From positions 21,140,001 to 21,204,000 of the forward strand of contig OU612072.1 of the NCBI GenBank assembly GCA_914767715.1: DNA of 64,000 bases. Direction: 5' to 3'. Position numbers and translations under genes: made by a program. Numbering within the stretch: position 1 is the stretch's first letter; each line of letters begins with the position of its first letter. Below the pieces are notes generated by a model. The model saw only the letters and a list, made by a program, of their open reading frames with translations, was not told the DNA's origin and did no database searches. This document shows positions 51,495 through 62,028 of this stretch, piece after piece. This DNA is from Membranipora membranacea. Taxonomy: Eukaryota; Bryozoa; Gymnolaemata; Cheilostomatida; Membraniporidae.

Positions 51495-52079
51495 CTGAAG
51501 AAACAAAAATAGTAACGGGCTAAAAGTGATATTACATCATTTATAAGAATAAGTCCCTGCTAATAATTGTTGGGAGTAACAATGTCTTGACTGGGTTAAG
51601 GGGTAGGGAATTGATGTACGCAATCTCAAAATGATAGCTACAAATCTCGGTTGACGCGGCAAGTGATAAGTGAGATAAGCTACCCAAGTATTATCCCAGG
51701 TTTTCTCAGCGCAGGCCAGCTAAACATTTTACTATTAGCAATCTCATTAACTCCAATACTACCAGCTGTATGCAGTTACGCTTCTCAAGGTGAGATGTGT
51801 CTGAGTTGTCCTCTCACCGTTTAAGGGGCGATTACTCCAACTTGAAATATTATTGTGCACCCTTTATTACTTATTGATTGGACACAGCTAAGTTATTCAG
51901 CCCTCTCAAAATCTGATCGGCAAAAGAGCTGGCCGTGCGCAGCAATATCTCATCCCCCCTCCTCCCAAAACATGCCTTTTGGTTACGAAATTAGGGCATC
52001 ATTGGTCTGCAAACTATATATTGATGCTAATCATGTTGTTTACATTGTTACAGAGACTTCTGGGATGAGTGAGTAATGT

Positions 52080-55000
52080 ATACCAGCGCCAGAACCCTTT
52101 CTGATGGAAAATCTAATACCTATGTTTTGACTCATTTCTTCCCCGATTATTCCGGCCCCTATCAAATATATAAGCCTTTTGAGACAAATGCTTAAAGCAC
52201 AGATTGGAAAATTTCGTAAAAAAAAATTCTTATCGGCCCACACGATGCCAAAATAAACTAGATATGATTTCATATCTTGCACTTGAACTAAGTACACTTG
52301 ACTCAAGTTACTGGCACAAAGCGAGATGATGATATAACCTGATACCGCTCTACCTCCCCTAGAATGCTGAATAGAGTGTCCTTAAAATGTTATGATTGAA
52401 ATTCTATGTCAGAATCAGCTCATTTAGGACTTCCATCTGCTATATAGAGCATTAAGAAGCTTTGGAGGCACGGGACTGGGGACACAGGAGGAGCTTACAA
52501 TACCCAACCTGGTGTTACCCCACACCCTCAAGAATTGTTGCCTCCCCTATTGTTTCTCCTTAACTACAGCCCTGATAGCTGATGATACAGTCCGGCGTTA
52601 GTTGTCCTGTATTATCTGGATTAAGGAAACCGCAGGAAATATTTGTTTACTGAAGCGGAAAACCGACAAATCAGACTGCTGACCCCTAAAACTGAAGCTG
52701 GCAAAATCAATTAATAATTCTATTCTTGGTTGAAAAATATTTACACAACGCCATAGATGGATTCCGAATAATATCCATATCTGCATGATAAGAGAAAACA
52801 AAAATTTCTAATTTTACAAGGATGAAAATATTGGGTTTGGCACCTAACCCATTTTGTGATTCTGAATTTTCGTTGCTGGTCAAAGATAAAATTCTGTGTA
52901 CACATTGCAGGCTGGCCATTGAATCCAAAAATGCCAACAGTTTCAACCATATCTCAATATGCCGTAGAGGTGTAGACCCAGATCTTTGTACACAGATATC
53001 CAAAGGCTCGGGTCGTGATAAAAAGACACTAAACCTTAGAATTTCAAGGAAGTAATGTTTTGCACCTTTCAGAACTGGGTTTATTTTGTAATGCTGATTG
53101 TTATTGGCTAAATCCTTCACACTATATTCATCTTTTAATTTTACGGATTAATCGCTGCATAAAATTTTTACAATGCACATTAAAATCAATCAATATAATA
53201 TTGATAAACACATGGAACATAAAATACCCACATTAATACAATGATCATCGCTTCAGATGTTCCTTTCAAACTTTTGGCGAAAGGATATGTGCACTGCTAG
53301 CTCTAGGACACAGCAACGGACCTGACTGTCCCCTGCATTAAAAAGACATCCACGCCGCTAAGTTTCAAAATAAAAAAGAGAGAAAGAGGAGAGATGATCC
53401 AGTCATTTGCCAGCAGAGTCGCTAGTAATAACTTTTTTGTGAAAAGACCAAATCCTCGCTAAAACTCTAAGAGAACTATATCACTAGTGTTTATATGCAG
53501 TGCAGCACATGGACACATAGTGACCACTTCCAATCTGCATATCAGCCCGACAGGACATAAAATAGATATATTCAGGTCACAGCAGAAGAGTGAAGGCGAG
53601 GGACTATTACATGTCAGGGAGAGCTTTCCGGGACTACAGGCTTCTATAAAGGTAAGTTATCACTCTGTCCAAAACATGAATCACCGGCTTCTATGTTTTC
53701 GGTCACAACTTATTTATGGTTTTAGTTTGTGTTTCCAGTAAACTTAAGTTTTGATGGCAGAAATCTGATTCATCTGATAAATTCATTCCAGATTTTAAAA
53801 GAGGGTCTGGAAGTAAGCGTAAGACAATGTTGTCTTCACTGACTTTGAGGTGATTTGCAGATAGGGTATCTTGGAACAATTTTCATTTCAGATCCACCAA
53901 TATTAATTTGCTGGGGTAGTTTGTAATATAACATGACATAACTTTGCTCGATTGATTGACAGTGAGAAAAGTACATTCCCAGATCACTGCTGGATATTGT
54001 GATAAATCAGAGTTGGTCAAATTTCAAGGCTCCTTCGGCATAAGCTAGTCCAATCGAAGTTAAATTTTATTGGGCTCTAGAACGAGGGAAACTGACTGTT
54101 GAGGAACATCATCTGTGCAGGAGATGCAAACTGTGATATTAATCCAGAAATAATCTCTACATACATATAATAGGGACTATAGAAAACAACTATCTTTGAA
54201 TCAATCAAATAATTGAATTAATTTTAAATACCAATCCCCATTTACAGCTAACCACATAATTGTCAAAGACTCCAGCGATAAGCTGCTATCCTTGCCTCTC
54301 ACAAACCAGGATTAATCAGGTCTTGTAATTGGTTTTGCTACAGATTTGTGTATGTGATTTTATAATTTTTTGTTTTCTGGATAAAAATATGTTGTTCGGT
54401 TTGCGTCCCAAACCCAGATGTTTTCTCTTCCTATTGGCAGCGATCGGTTTAACATTCATAGCCTCTGCCATAATAACAGAGCACACAACCATTCCGCCCC
54501 AACACACTGACAGACCAGCTGCTATAACATGACCCGGGAATCAAGCGAGCCCTCAAACAATAAAAGACAGTGAAGTAGGAGCAAAGGTCGGTCATTCAAA
54601 CTCATGTCCTATCGATTTATGATTAGCCTGAGAACCAACACTGGTTCATTGATTCTGAAAGAGGGGCTAGTACCATCCCCAGTACAGTAGCTCTAGGACC
54701 CTGGTTCATTGCTCATGAAGTGAAAACTTCTGATAAGCTTGAAAAACCAAGACTGTTCATTGATTCTGGCAGTTGGGCCCTCGTATAGATCCCTAATACA
54801 GTAGCTCTACGACCCTGGTTAATTGCTTATGAGATGGAAACCAGGCGCAAACACAACGACAAAATATCATAACAATATTCAACAGATCATGATTATCTGT
54901 CACACACAAGCTCATATTTTTTTACAAATCTCTGTGCCGTCTACTATTGAGCAATATGTCCATTATTTATATACAGATGACACTCTGATCACGGACTGAT

Positions 55001-57100
55001 GAACTATGATCGAATCTCTATCTTTACTTCATCGTAATAAGTCTAATATTATTATTATTATTATGGGAAAAAAGTTTGATTCAGCCTTTTACCCCTCTCC
55101 CTCTACCCAAAGGTTAAAAAAATCATACTACCTCATGTGTGCCTCTTGTTCTGAACGCAAAATTTTTAAGGCTGGCACCAGTTATGGCCTGGTAACTCAT
55201 AACAGTTGGACCAAATATGGCATTGCATTGTGGGAAACTTGTTTGCGGCCTTTCGGGAAACGACCATAATTGAATATGGTACAATGATAGCAATAAAGGC
55301 TTACAGTAAATTTGTGTGGTCCTGCTGCAAAGGTAATATTACACTGAGATTGTAAAAGGATGACGGGTCGTGTACCTGTCACCATAATAAGGGATGTTAA
55401 GTGAGATTAGAAATAAGGGTATATTATCTGTATTGTGATTCGGCTATCAAGGGACGAGATGTTTGAAAGTTGAACTTTGCATCACACTGCATACATTTCC
55501 TATACTGCCTGCTTGGTTAAATAATTCCCTTAATAAGTAATTATAAAACCAAAATATCCTCTTAAACAAGAGAAGAAACAGCCAAGTGCCAAGAATTTTC
55601 TCATTCGCCAGTTTTTTTTATTTCCAATAATTCTGAGTTACCCCACCCTGTGAGCGGAACTAATATCTACTTTTGGCGCTTTCTATGAATTTCAATAACA
55701 CAGGATAAAATTATCTGATGTTTGAATTCCTTGAATTGTAGTATATAGAAACAGCAGTCGCTTGCCTATTGCTTCATCACCCTATAATTATATTTAACTC
55801 ATAACCCAGTTGCAACACATGACCTCATTAAACTGCAGACATAAAGCTTCAAGATAGGTTCAAAGGACATTGCGGAGCACATTTCCCATGTGTTGCTAAG
55901 AGGAATTTTTATAAGGTCCCACAATGCAATTTCTACCTGGAATTAAGGGCAATCTTAGATATGACCTCAATGACAATCCAGAATAATTTCATTGTGGGAT
56001 ACTCATGGTCGATTAAAATTGATTGATAAAAAAAGGTTGATTTAAAATCAGGCGTTCGTATGAGGGGCCAATCCCGAAGTGTATGCTCTAACTACCACAT
56101 CCCGAAGTGTATGCTCTAACTACCCTGTTAAGTGGAATAATTGAGATATTTGTACCTTAAGTTGACCTTTTTTACCTTTCTGTTTCTTATTTTGACCTTA
56201 TTTGAACATTATTGAGACCTAACACAGACCCCCCACCTTGACTCACCTTACCAGACAACTTGACACCTCTATATAAAGAGCAGAAGACGAACACCCAGGC
56301 TCCGAGCAGACACAGATCTTACTCCCAGCTAACACTACCGATCTCATGTATACCTCGTGACTCATTCAATACTCGCCTCCTACAAGCAACAGTCAGTGAA
56401 AGTGACTGAGAGGTTGGGGGGGGCCATAACCGCCCCCAGTGCAACGACTCTGGGTCCTGGTTAATTTCTCATGAAAATTACATAAACTTAATTTACTCAA
56501 TCCACTGTAGGGTGGTTGTAGTGGCTTTCAATGACCAACCATAAATTGGGTGGTTGTTAGTAATAAGAATGCCACTAACAGCGACTGATACTGTTTGAGC
56601 AGGATTACTCAGTGATCAGTAATCTAGAAGTACATCATGGGTATCTCTTACATGTAAGGACAGTTATAGCCTTAGCATCTGATGAGTACTCTTCTTCAAT
56701 TTTGGGAGACAAATCAAATCACTGAGGCTACATTTTTTGTCTATCTCTCAGAGCATGAGTTAATTAAAGTAGCTCGGGTACCATCAAGAAGATTCAGGTG
56801 TGATTTCCTAATGTCATTTTCTAGATTTAGGGGTGGGAACTCATATGGCACGGAGACTAAATTGACTCGATCAGAGAGACCAAATATTGTAATATCGGTG
56901 TCACTCTGATCCATTGTGATCTTAATAGTGCATCATAATTATGTTTGCCATCGTATGGATAAGTCTCACATGATTGGGCTAACTTTGCATTGGCGGAGGT
57001 AATATTAAAAATTGTTTAGTTGGTCGTCAAATTCCCAAGAGGTTTGGTTACATCACAAAATCTATCTTAGGATGATATAAGTAATCCCATCGAACCTCGC
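52080..57100. other. Long SLC6 intron, mostly unassigned
   Basis: No exon was recognised. At 54605-54845 two imperfect copies of a segment of about 110 bases occur (actggttcattgattctg ... cagtagctcta), with a related stretch near 56420-56480. At 56078-56134 a 28-base unit (cccgaagtgtatgctctaac...) is repeated in tandem. A poly-G tract lies near 56415. Confidence 0.5.
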
Positions 57101-57164
57101 ACGTTGGAGTAAACACGCTAAACATGTTGGAGCACATAATATTGCTAGCTTGTCATGGCAAGCT

Positions 57165-57600
57165 TCGTTCGGTATGTGGGGATGGCTGTCCAGACAGGCT
57201 AGCAATATGTGCGCGCCCACGTGCCATGCATGTTTGCTCCAAGGTGCAAGGCCCTAGGGATCACTTATAACGTTTGGTATGTGGGGATGGGTGATTCTCC
57301 TCGTATGGATTACTTATATCGTTTGGTATGTGGGGTGGGTGATTCCCCCCTTAGGGATTACTTATATCGTTTGGTATGTGGGGGTGAGTGATTCCCCTTG
57401 TAGGGATTACTTATATCGTTTCTTATGTGGGGTGGGTGATTCCCCCCTTAGGAATTACTTATATCGTTTGGTATGTGGGGGTGGCTGATTCCCCCGTAGA
57501 GATTACTTATATCGATTGGTATGTGGGGTCGGGTGCTTCCCCTCGTAGGGATTACTTATATCGTTTGGTATGTGAGGGGGTGGGTGATTCCCCCTACGAC
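57165..57600. repeat. Minisatellite of about 55-60 bp units
   Basis: Six to seven direct copies containing cgtttggtatgtggggtggg, gattccccc and tagggattacttatat. Flanking sequence gctagcttgtcatggcaagc is itself a short palindrome. The open frames here arise from the repeat. Confidence 0.85.
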
Positions 57601-58139
57601 AAAGCTTTTCTAGGCAGGCTAACATATCGCCTACAACCCATGCAGAGATTAAATTGATCAAACCAATGATCTTTACACAGAGGTGCAGAGGAGCAACTAC
57701 GGTTGACCAAAACCGCCAATTTTTCGAACATGATAGCCCCAGTGCCTGTAATTATGGCGGTTTTGGTCGACCAAAACCGCCACTGAAGCTGCAAATCATA
57801 CTTGTTTTTTATTTTAGTGTGTGTATTGGCCGAGAAAAACCGCCACTGTTGCTACAAATCATACTTGTTTTCTTTTGAGTGGCGGTTTTGGTCGACGAAA
57901 ACCGCCAAAGAAAAATTCTTATTTCAGACAGGTCAGGACAACTCCCACCATGAACAGACTGATTATGTGATATATACCAAGTTCTTCAAGACCGGAAACC
58001 TTGCCAGTGCTAGGTACTAGTGACTAGTGCTTTGCAATCAAGCTTGTATTAGTTAGGAAATAGAAACATGGCTAGTGCTCATGATTTCTACGATCAATGC
58101 CAATTATGTGACTGTTTTTACAGGGGATCAGCCAATCAC

Positions 58140-58740
58140 AGCTATGGATGTGGTCATCCAGCATCTCATCATTCATGAAGTCAACTGCAGGACAGGTTTC
58201 ACAATATTATCCCCAGGCGATAAGTGCCGCAGGAGTTGTGGGTTCGAGCCCCACTGGAGAGCTTTCATTGTTGATTGTTCCAGCCCCCAGCACCCTCAGG
58301 TGTATACCTCTCCTGTGTACTTGTCTACTGACTGACTCATGGAAAGACATGTGACAGCATGGAAAGACATGCTGACAAGCTGGAAAGACAGCTAAACCTA
58401 CTACAAGGGGTCCCAGCAATGGGCCATGTAAGGCCAATAACCCTAACACGTACGCTGTGTTTCGTAGGGTGGCAATGGTGGATTGGAATGTGCTGTGGGA
58501 TGAGAGAACACAACTCCGAGTAGTGAATAGCGGGCTATCTAATTAGCGCCATCGACCCATTCTTTTTTTGGGGATGGTGAGATGGCGCAATCGGTTAGCG
58601 CGCTTGCTATTCACTGCCAGGCGATTAGCGCCGCAGGAGTTGTGGGTTCGAGCCCCACTGGGGGAGCTTTCATTGTTGATTGTTCAAGCCCCCAGCACCC
58701 TCGGGTGTATACCTCTCCTCATAGTAATACTAATATAGTA
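58140..58740 (+). mobile_element. tRNA-derived SINE, two partial copies
   Basis: Copy 2 (about 58572-58740) starts with A box TGGCGCAATCGG and has B box GGGTTCGAGCCCC. The distal part (gagctttcattgttgattg ... ggtgtatacctctcct) recurs in copy 1 (about 58210-58320). There is no functional cloverleaf. Confidence 0.7.
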
Positions 58741-58746
58741 AGTATG

Positions 58747-59368
58747 TTAAAGGGATAATACACTTCTGATCTCTGTTTGGCAGCCAATGGAGCACAGAAA
58801 AATGTATGTACATACAAAAACTCCTTATTTGTAATTCAAAACCCCTTGTTCTGCTCAAATGTGCATTCTAAATTGTAGTTGTGCATCTCCAACAAGAAAT
58901 AAGACAACTAACAGAATTGCTTGTGATCTGAAAAAAGCTAATTTTGTGAGCAGTTGTGTGCTCCTACCTCTTGATTAGTGTTTCAATTGTCCAGATACTC
59001 AAAGTGCGCTCTTTTATTACCATAACCGGATATGGTAATAAAAGTGTTAAGCTGGGCTGTTAGAAAATAACAAGCTAAAGTCAAAAGGTCATCCTTATTG
59101 CACATGCGCACTTTGAGTATCTGGACAATTGAAACACTAACCAAATGGTAGGAGCACACAACTGCTCACAAAATCAGCTTTTTTCAGATCACAAGCAATT
59201 CTGTTAGTTGTCTTATTTCTTGTTGGAGATGCAAAACTACAATTTAGAATGCACATTTGAGCAGAACAAGGGGTTTTGAATTACAAATAAGGAGTTTTTG
59301 TATGTACATACATTTTTCTGTGCTCCATTGGCTGCCAAACAGAGATCAGAAGTGAATTATCACTTTAA
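58747..59368. mobile_element. Long-arm MITE with TTAA ends
   Basis: Arms 58747-59009 and 59107-59368 are near-perfect inverted copies (about 262 bases), with a loop of 97 bases. TTAA is at both ends, followed by AGGGATAATACACTTCTGAT on one side and a close variant on the other. TTAA target choice suggests piggyBac-type mobilisation. It has no coding capacity. Confidence 0.8.
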
Positions 59369-60093
59369 TATGTATGTATGATCAAGGAGTAACAGGACAT
59401 CCTTGGTAGTCACTAGTACCTAGCACTGGCAAGATTTCCGGTCTTGAAGAACTTACGAATAGTATATATCACATAATCAGGATATTTGTAGTGGGAGTTG
59501 TGCTCACCAATCTCAAATAAGAATTTTTCATTTTTTTGATCAACTAAAACCGCCACTCCAAAGAAAACAAATGTGATTTGTAGCTACAGTGGCGGTTTTG
59601 GTCGACCAAAACCGCCATAATCACAGGAACTGGGGATATTATGTGGGAAAATCGGTGGTTTTGGTCAACCGTAGAGCAACACAATCGTTAGATTTTACCA
59701 CAAACCCTTAGATTGTCTGTAGGGGGAAGGGTTGCTTGGACCATCATTTAAGTTACAGTAGCGCTTTTGAAATTGCGATGTTGACTCGGGTAAAAAAATT
59801 AGCAAATCAAAAGCCAATTATCATATCTTTCAAATTTTTTCCCCGACTTCAGGGGACCATGATCTTGAATTTTGAGCATTTTAGACTAGTTTAATCCTAA
59901 AGAGCAATAAAGAGGGGACAACCTAAGTGGTTGAGAAAAATTGGGAAACATTTTTTAGTTAACCTACTGGTTTCATCCGTATCGGAGGCTATTTTAAAGG
60001 TTGCCACAGTGCTCTCAATTAGACTGAGACCTTCTATAAGATACTAAAAATGGGGAGGCGCTACTCTAGCTTTAATTAGTCTTCTAAGCTCAC

Positions 60094-60265
60094 TTGTAAT
60101 ATTCAGAGGCAGGTAATACACGCTTGTACCCAGCTTTCTCTGCCAGAGTAGCGTTCCAGATACCTAGTCGTCTCCCCGTGTTATCTGTACAGAATCCAGT
60201 AGAGAAGCCGCTGGTGTTCTGTAGACATCTCTCTGCAGGCATGTCAGGAGTCAGTAGTGAGCAGA
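60094..60265 (-). CDS. SLC6 exon: extracellular loop 2
   Basis: Acceptor tttttccag, donor ACAA|gtgagc. It encodes a Cys-containing hydrophilic stretch with CLQNTSGFSTGFC and the glycosylation motif NAT, ending ASEYYK. The two Cys and the P-(A/S)-x-EY end are characteristic of SLC6 loop 2. It ends in phase 2, whereas the next exon found starts in phase 0, so at least one exon is missing between them. Confidence 0.65.
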
Positions 60266-60599
60266 CTGGAAAAATAGAAAATAATAATAATGGACTTTTT
60301 TTTAAACTGGAAGACAGTCGAAAAACCAATTCTTTAATACAAACTGGGCTACAGCGCCCTAATTAAGTTGGATTGTGAACAATAAGACCAACATTAATTT
60401 AAGTGCTCAGCTCAAACATTGCCTAGTTGCTGGTATTGCCATTTCATTGATGTTCCCATCCCCGCATACGGGGTACAGGGTTGACTGGCCAGTCAGCCAA
60501 TCACAGTTGACTGTGGGAAATTCCCGGTCTGAAAAGTCTGTTGTGACAATGTTCAAAACCGTATGCCCAAAACATGACCGGGCCGACTTTTCCTAGGTG

Positions 60600-61210
60600 C
60601 GGGTCGGTTCACCCATCAAAAAGCAGGATTGGCCGGTCTGTTTTGTCGGATTTCTCCCGGTTTGGACTGACCTTTAGAGTGTCTGAACGATGTCAGAGTT
60701 AAATGACAATAGGTTGTATCCTTTGATCAATGCACATCTCCGGACAGAAGGGCTTGGTAGCTAGCTGTGGTGCTATACTCCGATGGTCGAAGATACCCGT
60801 AGAAAGCTACTGCCATCATGCAGCAAAATTGGCACGCAACTCAAGGAGCAAGTATTTCAGCTGCCCTGTTAAGTCCGAACAGATGATTGGAAGACAATAC
60901 AGTTTTCGTGCCTGCTGTAGACTCATTCCTAAACCATTTCAGCATCAGCTTGAGTCTTCCTGAGTCCACTGATACTTTACGGTCTAACTTGCGAAAAAGA
61001 TGGCGCAGGGCGGAGATGTGAGTCTGTAATGTACCGCAAGCAAGGCCGTTTTTATTCAGATGTGCAATCCACAACTCCACTGAAGATTTACAGGCTTCTG
61101 TCTGGTAAGAAAGGCCCATGCCATCACAGGACTTTTTGAATTTATTAAAATAATTTTCCTTGGCGATAGTTTTGATAACTTGGGTGATAGTTTGGGTTGA
61201 ATTGGTCATT
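60600..61210 (-). pseudogene. Tyrosine-recombinase relic (DIRS-like or Crypton-like)
   Basis: The reverse-strand frame 61209-60841 reads ENYFNKFKKSCDGMGL, VELWIAHLNKNGLACGTLQT and HISALRHLFRKL, the core-binding domain of tyrosine recombinases. After a stop, another frame near 60822-60775 gives AFYGYLRPSEYS, the conserved box that holds the first catalytic Arg. The C-terminal HxxR and Tyr motifs were not found. It follows the gag-like frame at 61.5-61.9 kb on the same strand. Confidence 0.6.
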
Positions 61211-61939
61211 TCTGACCTGATTGGGTGGAATGCTTTGTGCTGGATGGCCTTGATTTCCCTTGAAACCTTGATTCTGATAGTTATACCTTGGGCTGTTTGG
61301 CCTGTTTCCTTGGTTAGGATTGGTTTGATTAGGTTTGATTGGTGTATGAATGACGGTTCAAATCTTCTTGGGCAGGGTCTTGTTGTGATCGGATGCTGTT
61401 TAGTTGTTGTTCTTCTAGGTTAATGGCACAAATATTTCATTTTGTCCTTACTATCTTTCTAGAGTTTTCCCTTCTTTCAGCCATCAGGTAGGCGTCATGG
61501 GCAAAAACAGGGTCCCCGGTCCATAAAATATATCTGTGTTGCCTCATCGAGGGTAGAGTTGTTGGGCCAGAGTTTCGACCTTATTATAAAAAGAGCATAT
61601 TGTTCGGTCCGGCCTCTTTGTTATGTTTGCCAATTCATTGGCGGGCACTCCACTCTTTTTGCCGAACTTGGCTTTCAGAGCAAAAACCAGCTTAGGATAA
61701 TCATCCGCTAGCTCTGCTGCCTTATCAATAACCTTTTTGTAGACCAAAAGGGCACCATCTGAGAAATACATTGGCAGGAGGCGGGCCAAGTTTTGTCTTG
61801 GGATGCCTAACCCCAGGCAGTGAAGGTCAAACTGGTCAATAAACTCTGTGAAGTAGGTTTTGTCCAGATATGTGTTCGTGAACTTTTCGAGTTCAGGGGT
61901 GCGTCCATGAAAAGTGGTTAGGTTGAGCACGGAGCTCAA
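61205..61939 (-). pseudogene. Gag-like protein with Asn/Gln-rich tail, relic
   Basis: Frame 61939-61544 reads FIDQFDLHCLGLGIPRQNLA, LLPMYFSDGALLVYKKVI, LKAKFGKKSGVPANELANIT and FYNKVETLAQQLYP, the usual pattern of retrotransposon capsid domains. Downstream, broken frames give an Asn/Gln/Pro-rich tail (RYNYQNQGFKGNQGH) near 61270-61210. The order gag, then tyrosine recombinase, fits a DIRS-like element from which reverse transcriptase is missing here. Confidence 0.55.
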
Positions 61940-62028
61940 ATTATCTAAGACTCTCCTATCCTTTTAATGTTTATTGTTATGACAACTATCATCGCTGTCA
62001 TCTCCATCATCATCAGGCTCAGGCATCA

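Larger units (their letters stand above)
57698..59673. mobile_element. Nested inverted-repeat element with 7-bp target duplication
   Basis: Ends TACGGTTGACCAAAACCGCC and complement, with GAGCAAC on both sides (57691-57697 and 59674-59680). Each outer arm (about 57698-58020 and 59390-59673) includes repeats of ggcggttttggtcgaccaaa, itself a palindrome. Between the arms lie tRNA-derived SINE copies and a TTAA-flanked MITE, so insertion order can be read. It lies in an SLC6 intron. Confidence 0.85.
47952..60265 (-). pseudogene. SLC6 sodium:neurotransmitter symporter, probably decayed
   Basis: Five exons recognisable in the correct order on the reverse strand: 60265-60094 (extracellular loop 2), 51494-51360 (TM5 region), 50032-49811 (TM7-TM8), 49265-49124 (TM8-TM9), 48128-47952 (TM11-TM12). 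The family moves amino acids, GABA, monoamines or related solutes with Na+ and Cl- across the plasma membrane. Exons for TM3-TM4, TM6 (substrate and Na+ site) and TM10 were searched for by eye in the gaps and not seen; TM1-TM2 would lie beyond the element cluster at 60.6-64 kb. The exon at 49.2 kb has a 2-bp insertion. Pseudogene or misassembly are both possible. Confidence 0.7.

Noticed and set aside
57209-57657. Open frames of 60-89 codons with YRLVCGVGDSP repeats
   Set aside because: They are produced by the 55-60 bp minisatellite; every frame is open because the unit lacks stops.
58568-58680. Functional tRNA gene
   Set aside because: The spacing between boxes is too long and the distal part is repeated in another partial copy; SINE head.
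60124-60366. Forward 80-codon frame
   Set aside because: Antisense of the SLC6 loop 2 exon.
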